A stretch of 64,000 bases of DNA from Phalacrocorax aristotelis (lineage: Eukaryota; Chordata; Aves; Suliformes; Phalacrocoracidae). The stretch covers positions 55,106,266-55,170,265 of the forward strand of contig NC_134279.1 in assembly GCF_949628215.1 (NCBI RefSeq), given 5' to 3'. Numbering within the stretch: the stretch's first letter is position 1; every line of letters begins with the position of its first letter. Of the stretch, positions 27,901-39,300 are shown in pieces. The translations under genes and the position numbers were made by a program. The notes below the pieces were generated by a model. That model was given only the letters and a program-made list of their open reading frames with translations. It was not told the origin of the DNA and ran no database searches.

Positions 27901-30900
27901 TTTCTAGGTCAGATCCAACGTATTCATACACAGGCAGCTGCATTTTGACTCTCCTTATAACTTAAATTGAGAGAAACTGGAAAGAAACATATCACTGCAT
28001 GCTTAATTTTTTTTTACGTAAAACACAAGTATGTTGAACATTAAATGCTCTCTCTTTTTTTTTTCCCAAATAACTAAATTATCTGGAAGAGTATAATGCA
28101 ATAACCACAACAAACAAAAGAAAACTTGCTGATGCTATATATTCAAATCCATGCAAAGGGAATTATGAGATTAGTCCAATGGGTTTTTTAAAAGCTCTCC
28201 ATATTTTTCTAGCTCTTCGTCTGTTGACTTTGGTAGAAGAATAGTTGTACGAACTGTAGAAACTTTTGTAATAAGTATTGCACTTCCTTTTTTTGAAAGG
28301 GAACAAAATCTAGTTACCATCTTAAGTCTTAAGTCCATCTTAAGTCCATCTCAAATGAGGGGGGGAAAAGATGGGAAAAAGAGAGAGAAAGGCATTTTGA
28401 AGGGTAAGACAAAGGGAGAACATTATTTGGTATCTAACTGCTGTCAAGGAGGAACTGTCACCAGCTCACCGTAGTTAATACCCACTGCTGCCCCCATAGC
28501 CCTAAGAATTCTGAAATCTCAGTCCCTGTAATCATATCATATTTCCATGCCTAGCCAGGACAGGACTTCTGCTCACTGTTAAGTATGAAGGTTTTCCAAC
28601 TACGACGGTTTGAAACATGTGACCTGCAACTCAAACCTTGATTTTGCTGAGTTATAACAGAGGCGTTTGTGTCTCCAGCAGGAGCAAGGCGGGCACCACC
28701 GCTTACCAGCTCGGGGGACTCCTTTGTCTGCCAGTTTCAAAAGCCCTTTCTTCTTCAGTATGAAACTAGAACCAATAAATATACTGGACCCTATCGCCAA
28801 AGCCAAGCCAATGTAGAGGCGATATTTGCTTCCAGCAGGCGTGGAAATGCTCTGGTTCGTTTCATTCAGAGTCCTGTCCATAGAGGCAAGGAGAGAAGAG
28901 CGGGATTCAGACACGTTGATGATCTGGCACCATGCCTGGCAGGAGTCATGACAAGCAAAAGAGAGCACAGCACCTGGGAGGAGAAAAAGGAGGACAAGTG
29001 ATTCATGAATGAGGCACAGCTCTGAAGGAGCCCCATCCTTGCCGTGCTCACTCCTTTCCACACCTTCCCAGAGCGCTCATCATTTCTGACTGTGCAAATA
29101 ACTCACAAAATCCACATAACATACACAATGCTGCCCTAGGTCATTACCTGCCCCTGTAATTCACAGGTCCATCTCTTATATATATTTTTGCACTACATTG
29201 GCCCAGTCAAGCGATTAGGGCAATACCAGGGAATGCAGCAATAAAATATTACCTTCAATGTAAAATTCAACTTGAAATCATACAAGTTAACCTGAAACCT
29301 CAAGAAGAAAGAGTTCTTTTGTGTTACACAGAGACCACATCCCCAAAACACGAACATATAACCAAATCCATGATTGCAGACTTAGCCTGCTAGAGTAAGC
29401 CCGCTATTATTCTAGACTTCTGTTTTTACATTTATAGCTGAGATTTGGAAATGATCACCAAAAAAGAGAAGGAAAAAAAATAGGGAGCAAATCTTTGCTA
29501 CGTATGGGTACCAATACATTTTATTAAAATTGTTCAGTGACTGCTGTGTAAACCAGATCTTCTTTAACCAGTCATGAAATTTTGAGATGGAGGCCTCATT
29601 ACAACTCACGGCAATTTTCATCTAACCTCAACAACCCCTATCTGGAGGAAGACCACAGCCTGCAAGGGACAGTCCCCCTGGCTATCCCTGCAACACAGCT
29701 GCAGAGCCAGGTGATGCTAAGACTGTGGCTTCACACTCTCTGCCAGCCAAGCCTTATCAGCATCACTATGATGACAGCCTGTGGGAATGACACCATTGCC
29801 ATCAGCCTACAGGTATTTTTTAAAGGAAGAGATATTGCATTTCCAAGAACAATAGGAGTTGTTATTTTGCATGGGGAAGCAGGGGTCAGGCAGCAATGCT
29901 GCAACAGGGCTTACAGTAGTCCAGGCAGATGTTTCACTGTTCCTCATGGCAGACTGCAGCATGCAAACAGCATGGATCAGAGAATCCAGGCTGGAAGAGC
30001 TTTTAAGGACAGCCTTTTTGGAAAGAAAGGTTTTATTGCAAAGACACATTAAAATACGAAACAGCAGATGCAGATGTACAAAAGCTCAGTCCATGGTGAT
30101 TCATATAAAGTATTGGATGCAACAAATAATTTTGCTTTCCGTGTTTCCCCTGTAATTAAAATGACACATGAAGGATTCATCCTGCTGAGTGGCACCAGCA
30201 GTAATACACTCACTTTTGTCTTTTTTTCAACGGAGAACACTTGGAGGCTTGGTAGAAAAGGATGTGCCTCTGTGTCTGTTTATACCTAAGCTGTGGAAAT
30301 ATTAATGTTCTGTCTAAAGTACTTCACTGCACCATTAACAATAAGCAGCCTTGGATAATTCACCTAATACTGTTTAGGAAGAAATATTTAAAATACCAAA
30401 AGTATTAAAAACAGTGTGAAATTTGACAGCGTGTATTCATTTGCTGATACTAACACTGGGAGATACAGCCCTTTACAACTAAGGAGCTGAGAATGAATAC
30501 CTGCTCCCAGCTGCCCTGTGCCATACCGTACAACAAACACACTACAGTACATTGCCATTTGACTTTTGGGCTGTGCAATCACATTTCCTTGTTTGCCAAG
30601 AGAGTTTCTAGATAACAGACTTCATTAAAATGGTCCCACAAGATGGGTATGCCCATATTCTACAGCCGAAGATTAAAATCTTAAAGAATTTACAGTTATA
30701 TGAAACAACTTTTGCATAGTGTGTAGGACAGATAGCATTCTTCTATCTTACCATTACTAGAAGTTGGAGCTGGATAATGTAAAAGAAATGGGATTTGCAT
30801 CTGTATCTGAAAGTATTTTAAAATCCTAAAGCATTAGCATAGTCTTAGAAGAAGAAAATTTTGCCTATATTTAAGTTTTGACATAATTATTAAATTACAA

Positions 30901-33210
30901 AAGAAAATTACAGGGCACAAATGTTTCTCCTAATAGCACACATCAGGGCATGGCAAAAAAGCAGAAAGGTCACCAGTAAAGGAAATCCCTTAGCTCTCAA
31001 TATCTTATAATGATACTAAGTGGCCTGGCAATGGTTGTACCACTGCCACTCAGCTACTACAGGCTTCACGTGAGAAGCGGCAATAGTTCTTGCCTTTAAT
31101 TAAAAGAAAGCATCAAGACAAAAACTTTTGCTAAGTATGGTCTTTTAGCTACATACAGTGGTAAAGGCAGCTTTCTATCAGTGTGCTGGGTTTCTACACT
31201 GAAGAAAATTAACACTCCTCTCCCTCTTTTTGAGAACAGAATCACAGAATCACAGGATGGTAGGGGTTGGAAGGGACCTCTGGAGATCATCTTGTCCAAC
31301 CCCCCTGCTTGAGCAGGCACACCCAGAGCAGGGGGCACAGGAACGCGTCCAGGTGGGTTTTGAATGTCTCCAGGGAAGGAGAGTCCACACCCTCCCTGGG
31401 CAGCCTGTGCCACGGCTCAGGCACCCTCACAGGAAAGAAGTTTTTTCTCATATTGAGGTGGAACTTCCTGTGTTCCAGCTTGAGCCCATTGCCCCTTGGC
31501 CTGTTGTTGGGCACTAATAAAAAGAGCCTAGTCCCATCATCCTGACGCCCACACTTTAGATATTTATAGGTATTGATGAACTCCCCCCTCAGTCTTCTCT
31601 TGTTCAGGGTAAACAAACCCAAGCCTCTCAGCCTTTCCTCATAAGGGAGATGTTCAAGTCCTGATCATCTTCGTAGCTCTCCGCTGGACTTGCTCAAGGA
31701 GTTCCACATCCTTCTTAAACCAGGGGGCCCAAAACCGGACACGGTGTGTTTTTATTTAGCTGGAGATGAATGGCAGGCTTATTCCCTTCCACATGACACT
31801 ACTACTACTTTTTCTACTGATTCTTAAGTTTTCCATTCCCCAACAGATTTTATGACATCGAATAATGAAAATTTAGTCATGCCATCTGTAGTAAGTCACT
31901 CAGTGGCTGCCACAGGATGCTTCTCTCCTTTCTGAAATACAATCTTTGCTCACATTTACGAAGAGACATTGAATTTTTCGCCTGTGCCATCTGCCAGTTG
32001 AGAAGAGTCATTTTGAATGGTTGTGATCTCTGTCTATTGTGCTGAGCAGCTTTTCCTGGTTTTAAAAAATGCGTCATTTGTTCCACTTGCATGTAAGTGG
32101 CATATGACTCCACTGATCAAAGAACCACCTGTAAGATGGGAAGAGGAGGCTGATCCAGGAATTACTATTACTCTATTCCCCACTGTGACCAGTCTAAAGA
32201 TTACCTGGAAGGACTGAGGAAGGTGACAAATCTCTGAGGCTGCCTGGCTCGCTCAGCACCCAGTTTCTGTAGCTAAGCTAGTTTCACCTCCCACTTCCAA
32301 ACATCAACAAACATGACCCTGCCAGCAGAACCCCTCCTTGCAGAAATAAACTCTCTGAGCTCTGACTCGAGGCTGACAGCAACAGGAAACCACCTTAAGT
32401 TCAGTTTAGTTCAGAAGTTACTCTTGTAACTCCGAAAGCATTTCTCCGATTCAGCTATATCTGAAAGTGTTTTCTCAAACACCTAAATATTCTCTCCGTC
32501 GGGCAGATGAGCCAGCCCAGTACTACAAACTCCTTGTAGCAATTTTAACTTGCAGTCCTGCAGAAGCCTGGGACTAACACATCCTGTGGTTCGCTAGCGA
32601 CAGCCAGCTTAGCTTTTATCCTGCTACTGAAGATACTGGTCCTACTAATCTGGAATACTACTTGATTTGATTAGACATGTAATTTGACCATTCTTATTTT
32701 GCTCACGAGTCAACTCACACCTGGCAGGGACACGAAATGCCTTTCCTGGTCACCCGGGAAATACCAAGCCCACTTTCGCCCAGACCTGGCTACTGGGGCT
32801 AAAAGTCAACGTACTGAGGAAGGATTCGGTCCCCGGCACACCCCATTCCCAAAATGCACAAAAGATGCGGAAAAGAGGGTTCACACACGAGCCAGCCACG
32901 GGAGAAGAAGCGCCGGTGCCTCGCCGCCGCCGGCAGCGCCACGCTCCTCGCAAAACAACGGCGCGACGTCACGGCAGTCTTACGTATCCGGGAGTGACGA
33001 CAACCGCTGCTGCGGGGTGGGCGTAGGGGCAGCGCGGGGGCCTGCAGCAGCGGCGCTCCGAGCCCCGCGCGCACACCGCCCAGCCGCGCCCCCCGCGCCC
33101 CCCTCCGCGCAGCCCCGCGCAGCCCCGCGCCTCCCCCTCCGCGCAGCCCCGCGCAGGCACTGACCCGTGCGGCACGGCGGGCGGGCGGGCAGCGCCTCTC
33201 GGTGCCCCAT
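24345..33210 (-). CDS. NIPAL1: NIPAL1 (NIPA-like domain containing 1), Mg2+ transporter
   Basis: NIPA-family multi-pass membrane protein implicated in Mg2+ transport. Coding exons on the minus strand, in order: 33210-33165, 28973-28707, 27598-27542, 27086-26996, 25252-25092, 24949-24345. All join in phase to 1227 bases, or 408 residues plus stop; human is about 410. Matching features include SCQAWC in the N-terminal extracellular part, the first membrane segment with [68 protein letters not shown], and the repeated hydrophobic helices of the last exon with [12 protein letters not shown] and [11 protein letters not shown]. The start in the CpG island was chosen because its 15 codons align with human MGAQ... 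to the residue and the Kozak context is strong (gcc ATG g). An ATG at 29061 in the same frame as exon 2 is rejected because a clean acceptor lies between. Neighbours: convergent with TXK, divergent from CNGA1. Confidence 0.95.
25092..25252 (-). CDS. NIPAL1: NIPAL1 exon 5
   Basis: A 161-base exon encoding [19 protein letters not shown] and the [13 protein letters not shown] motif, ending KLQDP. The acceptor (ttgccgaacag) has a weak pyrimidine tract and the donor is gtctgt, but both joins keep frame and match human. Confidence 0.92.
26996..27086 (-). CDS. NIPAL1: NIPAL1 exon 4
   Basis: A 91-base exon after cttctgcag, ending before gttagt. It encodes [20 protein letters not shown] and ALSVLI, the most conserved NIPA-family core. 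Confidence 0.95.
27542..27598 (-). CDS. NIPAL1: NIPAL1 exon 3
   Basis: A 57-base exon after tgctttcag, ending before gtaagt. It encodes [18 protein letters not shown], which aligns without gaps with the human protein. Confidence 0.95.
28707..28973 (-). CDS. NIPAL1: NIPAL1 exon 2: extracellular N-terminus and first membrane helix
   Basis: A 267-base exon. Its acceptor is a pyrimidine-rich tttttctcctcccag and its donor is gtaagc. It encodes [15 protein letters not shown], several potential N-glycosylation sites (NVS, NET, NQS), and the first membrane helix ending [15 protein letters not shown]. Confidence 0.94.
28974..31237. other. NIPAL1 intron 1, proximal part; nothing recognised
   Basis: About 2.3 kb with no exon or repeat that I can support. 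ORFs around 29.6-30.2 kb have no recognisable similarity and no flanking splice logic. Confidence 0.5.
31238..31747 (-). repeat. CR1 LINE 3' fragment, sense to NIPAL1
   Basis: About 510 bases of reverse-oriented CR1, starting agaatcacagaatcacagg on the plus strand, with ggttggaagggacctctgg, gcagcctgtgcca and cacaggaaagaag, and reaching the gctctccgctggacttgctc block. It is the longest CR1 copy in the window and lies in NIPAL1 intron 1. Confidence 0.92.
33098..33160. repeat. GC-rich tandem repeat in the NIPAL1 CpG island
   Basis: Repeated gcgcagccccgcgc units, alternating with ctccccctcc, immediately inside NIPAL1 intron 1. This kind of repeat is often unstable and hard to assemble. Confidence 0.8.
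33165..33210 (-). CDS. NIPAL1: NIPAL1 exon 1 (coding part, 15 codons)
   Basis: The minus strand encodes [15 protein letters not shown] and one base of the next codon, ending before a gtcagt donor. Joined in phase to exon 2 it has the same length as the human N-terminus (MGAQVRLPPGEPCRE before the junction). The start has G at -3 and +4. Confidence 0.88.
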
Positions 33211-33237
33211 GGCTGCGGGGCGACCCCTCCGCGGGCG

Positions 33238-33265
33238 CGGCGGCGGCGGCGGCGGCGGCGGCGGC
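33238..33265. repeat. GGC trinucleotide repeat in the NIPAL1 5' UTR
   Basis: About nine GGC units on the plus strand (GCC on the transcribed strand), followed by ggcagcggcag. It is roughly 30-55 bases upstream of the NIPAL1 ATG. Confidence 0.85.
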
Positions 33266-33399
33266 AGCGGCAGCTCCGCCCGTCCGGGCGCGGCTCGGAG
33301 CACCTGGGTGCGCCCCGCTCGCCCGCCCCGGGGCCCCCGGGCCGGCAGCCAGAGGCGGAGGCGGCATCCTGACACGCAGGACTCCAGGAGTGACCCCGA

Positions 33400-36300
33400 A
33401 CGGGTTTTATTTTCTAGAGATCGTTACAGAGTCCCAGTTCTCACCCGGGGACTTAGGCGAGCCCACCTGAACACTGAATCCAAAGGGAAGAGCTCTCTCC
33501 CGGGGTACCTGGGCAGTATTTGGATCTACTGGAAACTGCTATAGATTTCATTTTCTTCCCCTTCATGCCTGGGTGAAGAGCTGAGCAGTTTTAATGTGCA
33601 ACCACCTAAGCGTGTGATGGGCTGCCTTGATCTGTCCCTGCAGGCAGGTGGGGGGATCCCCCCGGCCAGAACAAGGCCACCATCAGGTGATACTCACCCT
33701 GAGATGACTCCCTGTGGTTGAACGGGCTCCAGGGAGTCACAAAAGCAATTACCTTAACTACCCAGTCAGTAGTTTCAAGGTAGAAGTCTAAGGTCTTGTT
33801 TTTAATATGGTTAAGTGAAATACATTTACAAAATGTATGGCTTAGTAAGCTATTACATGCCAACCTAGGGGTTACCCAGCAAACTTCTGGGATACTCTGA
33901 GGACGTTTAGCATGCCCAAACTGGAGCCAAACTGAGCTATGAATATAATACACCTCCACAGAGCGTGACAGGGGCACACTGGCTTGAGTCTAGCAGCATT
34001 GTAACCGTGCTTTGCAGCACAGCACCTAAATTAATCATCTTTGGTTTTGCAAAGTTTATTAGCTCTGGTGCAGACTGGTCAAATATGGTGACGGTCTCAG
34101 CAAAATAACTCAGTTTTCCCTACTTGAGGCATCCTTGACTTTGCAGTCCTCAGGTTAAACCAAGAGATCAGTTTCAATGTCTTAGTCTCATTTTTTATTT
34201 CTGTATTTATTTTTTAAAATAAACAGTGCTCTGTATGTTAGGAGGAAAGGAGCATTGCAACTGGATTTGTGCATTTAATTACCTATTCACTTTATCTTTA
34301 CAACGTCTACATTGTAAGAACTTCTGTGGAAGGTGGCCTGCACTGACTGCAGGCTGCCTTACAAAGAGTTTGACTGCTCTGCTCTGCTTTAACGTTTCTA
34401 AAACACAGATTACTGCTACAAAAGAGCGATAATTATGAACACTATTTAAAACAGTTAAAATTTTACAGCATAATCTGCAAATTTGAGAGCAAACTTCCAT
34501 CTTCTTGTACAACATAAGCATGCCCATAGGATAAAACCACGTACATGGACAGATATGTGTCTGCATTCTGCTCCCAGCTCCTATTTTTGTTCTATGCCCC
34601 CTCAGATCTGTCAACTCTGCATCTTCACACCTCTCTGTCAAAATGTGTCGATTTTTCCAGCTTCCTGCAATTTGACTGAAGCACATGAAGTGTCAATCTT
34701 GCGAGCGACTCAGTCGGCAGATCTGCAGAGAAGGGAGGTGGTGACATCTGCAAGAGCCTGCCGAAGCAGCGGAGGGGGTGAGCTGGCAAAGGTCGCTGCT
34801 TCCCCTGCACAGCTCTCGCCGGCCTGCTGGTCAGGGTTTCACTGTGGTGCGGTACCCAGAGCAACAATACCACGAAATAATGCGGTTAATGCTTCTGCAG
34901 ATCTGCCTCTTTACAGGCCATCTCCTATAGCACACCATGACATCAAAGTGTTTTCAATTAATGAATATTTAATCTGAGAAACGCTTACTTGCTTCGTGAT
35001 TGAAAATCTTTATATAGCTCATGCTTCATGTTTTTAAATCTGCAATAAACTCTGAAAACACTACGAAACTCTTTCTTTCTGCGAAAAAAATATGAAGTCA
35101 CAAAAAACTTATAGCTAACAATCCGAGTCAATGGACAGACGTAAAGAATGTGCAATTTATGATATAACTACAGAAGGGAGCAGCTATACTTCATGTGTGT
35201 ATACCTCAGATGATCTATAGTACTTTGCGTACTCAGCTAGTTTCAAAGAATTTTGAGACAATGCCAGGAAGAAAGAGACTACATAAAAGTAATTTATCAA
35301 CATTGATATATTTTTCTTTAGTTTGGATGACACGCAAAGGTCAAATGGAAAAGCAAATAGAGTCTTGATATACAATCTTATCATCTGACATAAAGAGGAA
35401 AAAGATCCTAGCTGACCATTCAGAATGGCACCTCTGACTGATTTAGAGCGATGCCTGGATGATCAGCTAATGCAAATCAGGGCAGCTCCACCTATTTCCG
35501 TGGAGCTATCCCAGCTACGGCTAAACACAGGTCAGCCCCTTTGTGTATGAAGTAACAATACGCACGTACCAACAGTCAAAGCGATTTTGTGGCAGTTCTC
35601 ATTTCTTCAAAAGAGAAATATGAAACCCTGCTATACTTTTCTGGGTTATTGTACTATTTTTTCCATTAAATGTATGGAAAATGCAAGAGAGAAGTTATGT
35701 TAAAATTCTGTTACTTATGCAATGAATGAAAGATTTGCTGAAAGTGACTGTTAAGCAAGCACTGACTTTAATTGTTGGTTTTCAATAAAAATGTAGGGAC
35801 TGAATACCTGGCCAAATTTATACTTTTACATTTATAAATAAAATAGTCATTGGAAACCTCATTTTTTGTGCCTTAATAAAACCTATCTTGCCTCTGTGTT
35901 GACCATGAACGACTTAATTGAACAAAGTGTGTGTGGCTTCTTGGCTTTGTCATAAATTCTTTAATTTTGTTGAGGATTTTTTTTCATACACATATACAGA
36001 GAGTTCCTTCTATGTGTTATTATGCAGTATTTAATTGTATTATCCTAAATACTGAATATGATCACAACAGGTTTCACCACAGCGACAAAAATTGTTCACC
36101 ATGCAGCTAGCCCAGGGACGGACGCGAAGCAAGATCTATATTGGCATTTTTTTTTCTTTTAGGAAAGCTGCCTATGGCATTTTGAAGTCCTGTCATCATT
36201 GCTCAGCTTCTCTGTTCTGCATTACTGTTCTCTGCCTGCAGTCACTGCTGCCTGATGGGGGCCAAACAATATGGTTAATCTGGCAGCTGCAGACAGGCTC

Positions 36301-39300
36301 ATTACCTGTCCTGGCATGCAGCCATGCAAAAATTACTGAGCTAGATTTCAGGGTGGATCTTTGACGATGGGACCTTCAGCTGCCCCAAATGCTGGTGATT
36401 TAGTGTAGACTTGCAGGAGCAACATGTAAAGGAATTAACTTCAACTGAGATGAAAAAATGGTGCCTCTAGATTGCAGTTCAATATGATTAGGTTGCTGCA
36501 CTTGTTGTGGAGAGATTACTCCTATATATGTTGCCTTAAAATGCAGATAGTGCCACCTTAACTACTGAGTGGAAGACAAGCAAGGCTAGATATATCAAAC
36601 CTATTTTAACTACAGTGCGTTTTCTACTACTCTTATAAGTGACAATATCATATACTGATGATTTTCTTTGAAATAGAATCAATCTCAAAGGAATCACCTT
36701 TGTCTGAGTAAATATATTAGCATCATTATTCTGTGCAACCAGCCTAGATTCCTCATGCCATTTTAGCTTTAAATAAAACTCTGCTAAACAGAAATCCTAA
36801 CTGACTGTTCAGAGCTACTGGCACTCCTGCAGGGTCACCACACCTATTCTTTATCCCACAAATATTATTGAATGAAGTTCTATTTTTTTTTTCAGCAGGT
36901 TTTCTGGCGGGCCTGCCCCTCTGTTCCTTGCAGGTTCCAGACTGGGAGGAGAAGAGGCATCTCAAGCCGCCTCAACCTGGGTGGCACAAGGAGAGCCTCA
37001 TCGTATGTTCTGCTTGGGGCACCATAGATAACTCTGCTGGGCACAGCCAGCCACAGTGCTCGTCTTGCCTGAGGATACTTCAGAAGTGCCAATCCCTCCT
37101 CAGAGTAGTTGTGCAAAAACTAGGGTCTGGACCTGGAAGATGCTGGTAGAAGGCTTTGACATAGTCTTTCAGTGTGCTATGTGGTGTTATACTGTGTGCT
37201 TGTTAGCACTCACATCCACAGAAGGCTTGCAGCCTGCTCAGTGCTTTCCAATTCAAGCCTCATCTGCATACGGGAATCTAACACGCCAACACAGATCTTA
37301 AATTGCTTCTACTTCTTCCCTCTCCATCAAGCACCCATTTAACTCTAAAGCAAAAATACAGATTCACATACTGGTGGAGATAATGTTTGTGCTGATGGCT
37401 TTCTAGTCACCAAGCCTCACTGGGGCTGATTGTACTTCATGATACTGAATTCCTCACAACACCGGTCTACACAAGAGAGTATTAAATAAGCCAGAAGCCC
37501 TGGAGCCTTCTCAGCTACAGCACTTCCGACATGACATTCATTGCTGAAATAGCATCAGCATTAGGAAAGACAAAACAGTGTCTGCAGAAAATAAGCCTGC
37601 CAAAACTGTGGTCCCAATCCAAACATCCATCTGTGTACACATCTACAACACAGTAAGCTGAAAGGCAATATTGTGCCATTAAAACCTACTTATTTATAAA
37701 TAAGTATATATGTATAGTGTATCTGGTGTTTTGGTTATGAGCGGCTGAAACTAGAGGTAGCTTTAATAGGATTGAGAAGAATTACAGATGATGACAAAGC
37801 CAGATACAAAAATAGATTAAAGTTGGCCTACTAAAACAATAATCCATTAGTGCGGTCATTCTCCCATCAGTCAAGGTTACTTCACTGGAATACGGAATGA
37901 CAAGAAAAATATCTGTGAAAAAACATTGACACAAAACTGATGTAATTGTCCGTGAAGTCAATGACAACTATGTAACTGGGTTTTAAATGAGGGTAGAATT
38001 GAGCCCACTGTGTTGAACTCGCCCAGAACATGTCCTGCAAACCTCTTTGCAGGCGAGCGAGGTCCCGGCCACTGTCAGACAAGGAACTAGCCTGGCCCAG
38101 TAGGACTCGTCTTCCTCTGTTTGAGAACTTCTTTGAAAAACTCCACAGTAAAACAGATAAGAAAAAATATGTTAGAGTTGCTTTGCAGGACAGCTTATTT
38201 TAAAAGAAAACTAAATGTTTTCCACCAGAGTAAAAAGGTGTATCTCCTTTGTAGTTCGTTTTGACTTGAGAGACACAACATAGACTTACCTGGCTTGGTT
38301 GGTCGTTTAAAACTTTTGGACAAAGGTATGCACCAAATGCAGGAGTTCACAATTAGTCTGATGTTTGTATGACACACAACAAGGCATATGTCCCAGACAC
38401 TCAGTGCCACCACATATTCACGAATTATCTGCTCAGCATTGAACATTGAGATCTTTTGGACTGCAAACCAAGCAAAAACCCATGAGAATGACAGAGGTAA
38501 AACCGATTCTGATTCAGTACGAGGTGGATGCAGTGACCTTCTGAGATTCCTTTCATATCTATGATTTTAGGATAGCAGTTGTATTTCAGCCCTTTGAAGA
38601 CAACAGCGAAATATGCTAGAACTTAGAAATTATTCACTTCTTTGTCCATTTGCTATGTTAAATACCTTACTCTAGGTTTGTGTATCTGGCTTCCACTGGG
38701 CATAATGTTACGCATTTCCTTGTTGCCCATTACTGTTTTACTGAAAACATTTTTTATTCTTTAAATTTCAAATACATATTCTCTTTCCTCGAAAACGGAC
38801 TGACTGTTTTTAGGATTGGAAAGTTATAGCAGCAGATGTGTCTAATTTGTTTCTCTGGTCAGGAGGCAGGCCTGTGACACTGAGCATCATTTTGGTTTTG
38901 TGATTAAATCTACAAAGTGTCAATCCACTTATGAATGACCACTCAGTCATCTGGGCTGCAAGATTTAGGTTGGTTCATGTGAATGCTAATGGTATTGATT
39001 TCTCGCGCTCTTGGTTACAGAAACAAATGTGTCTTAATCCTGGGGTCCCAGGGGTCGCACTTCTTTCCTGGATTTTGCTTGTTGTGAAGCAAAGTTAAAA
39101 AGTAGTTCATTAACTTTAGCTACAGCTCCGTTGTGACAAAGATACCATTTCAAATTTGAATATTCACTCTTTTTGCTGCCTAAAAGATTTTCTTCACTGG
39201 ATTCATACTCAGCAATGCCTTTTTTTCTCCAAAATGGGCCATGTAAAACATGCCAGAATAAAAAATCAACCACTCAAGCTCCTGAGAACTTTATTTTCCT

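Larger units (their letters stand above)
32900..33400. promoter_or_regulatory. NIPAL1: CpG island at the NIPAL1 promoter and first exon
   Basis: An abrupt GC-rich, CpG-dense block within AT-rich surroundings. It contains the NIPAL1 start codon on the minus strand, so the sequence above 33210 is its 5' UTR and core promoter. A GACGTCAC cAMP-response-like element is at about 32965, just inside intron 1. No TATA box is apparent. Confidence 0.85.

Noticed and set aside
28600-29061. NIPAL1 N-terminus starting at the ATG at 29061 (frame beginning MERSEHG)
   Set aside because: A pyrimidine-rich acceptor at 28974-28988 separates it from conserved coding sequence, and the CpG-island exon matches the human N-terminus instead.
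29582-30240. Frames of up to 156 codons in NIPAL1 intron 1
   Set aside because: No similarity, no splice-site logic and overlapping frames on both strands.
32680-33550. Long open frames in the NIPAL1 CpG island
   Set aside because: Low-complexity Ala/Pro/Arg translations caused by GC-rich repeats; only the 46-base minus-strand exon is supported.
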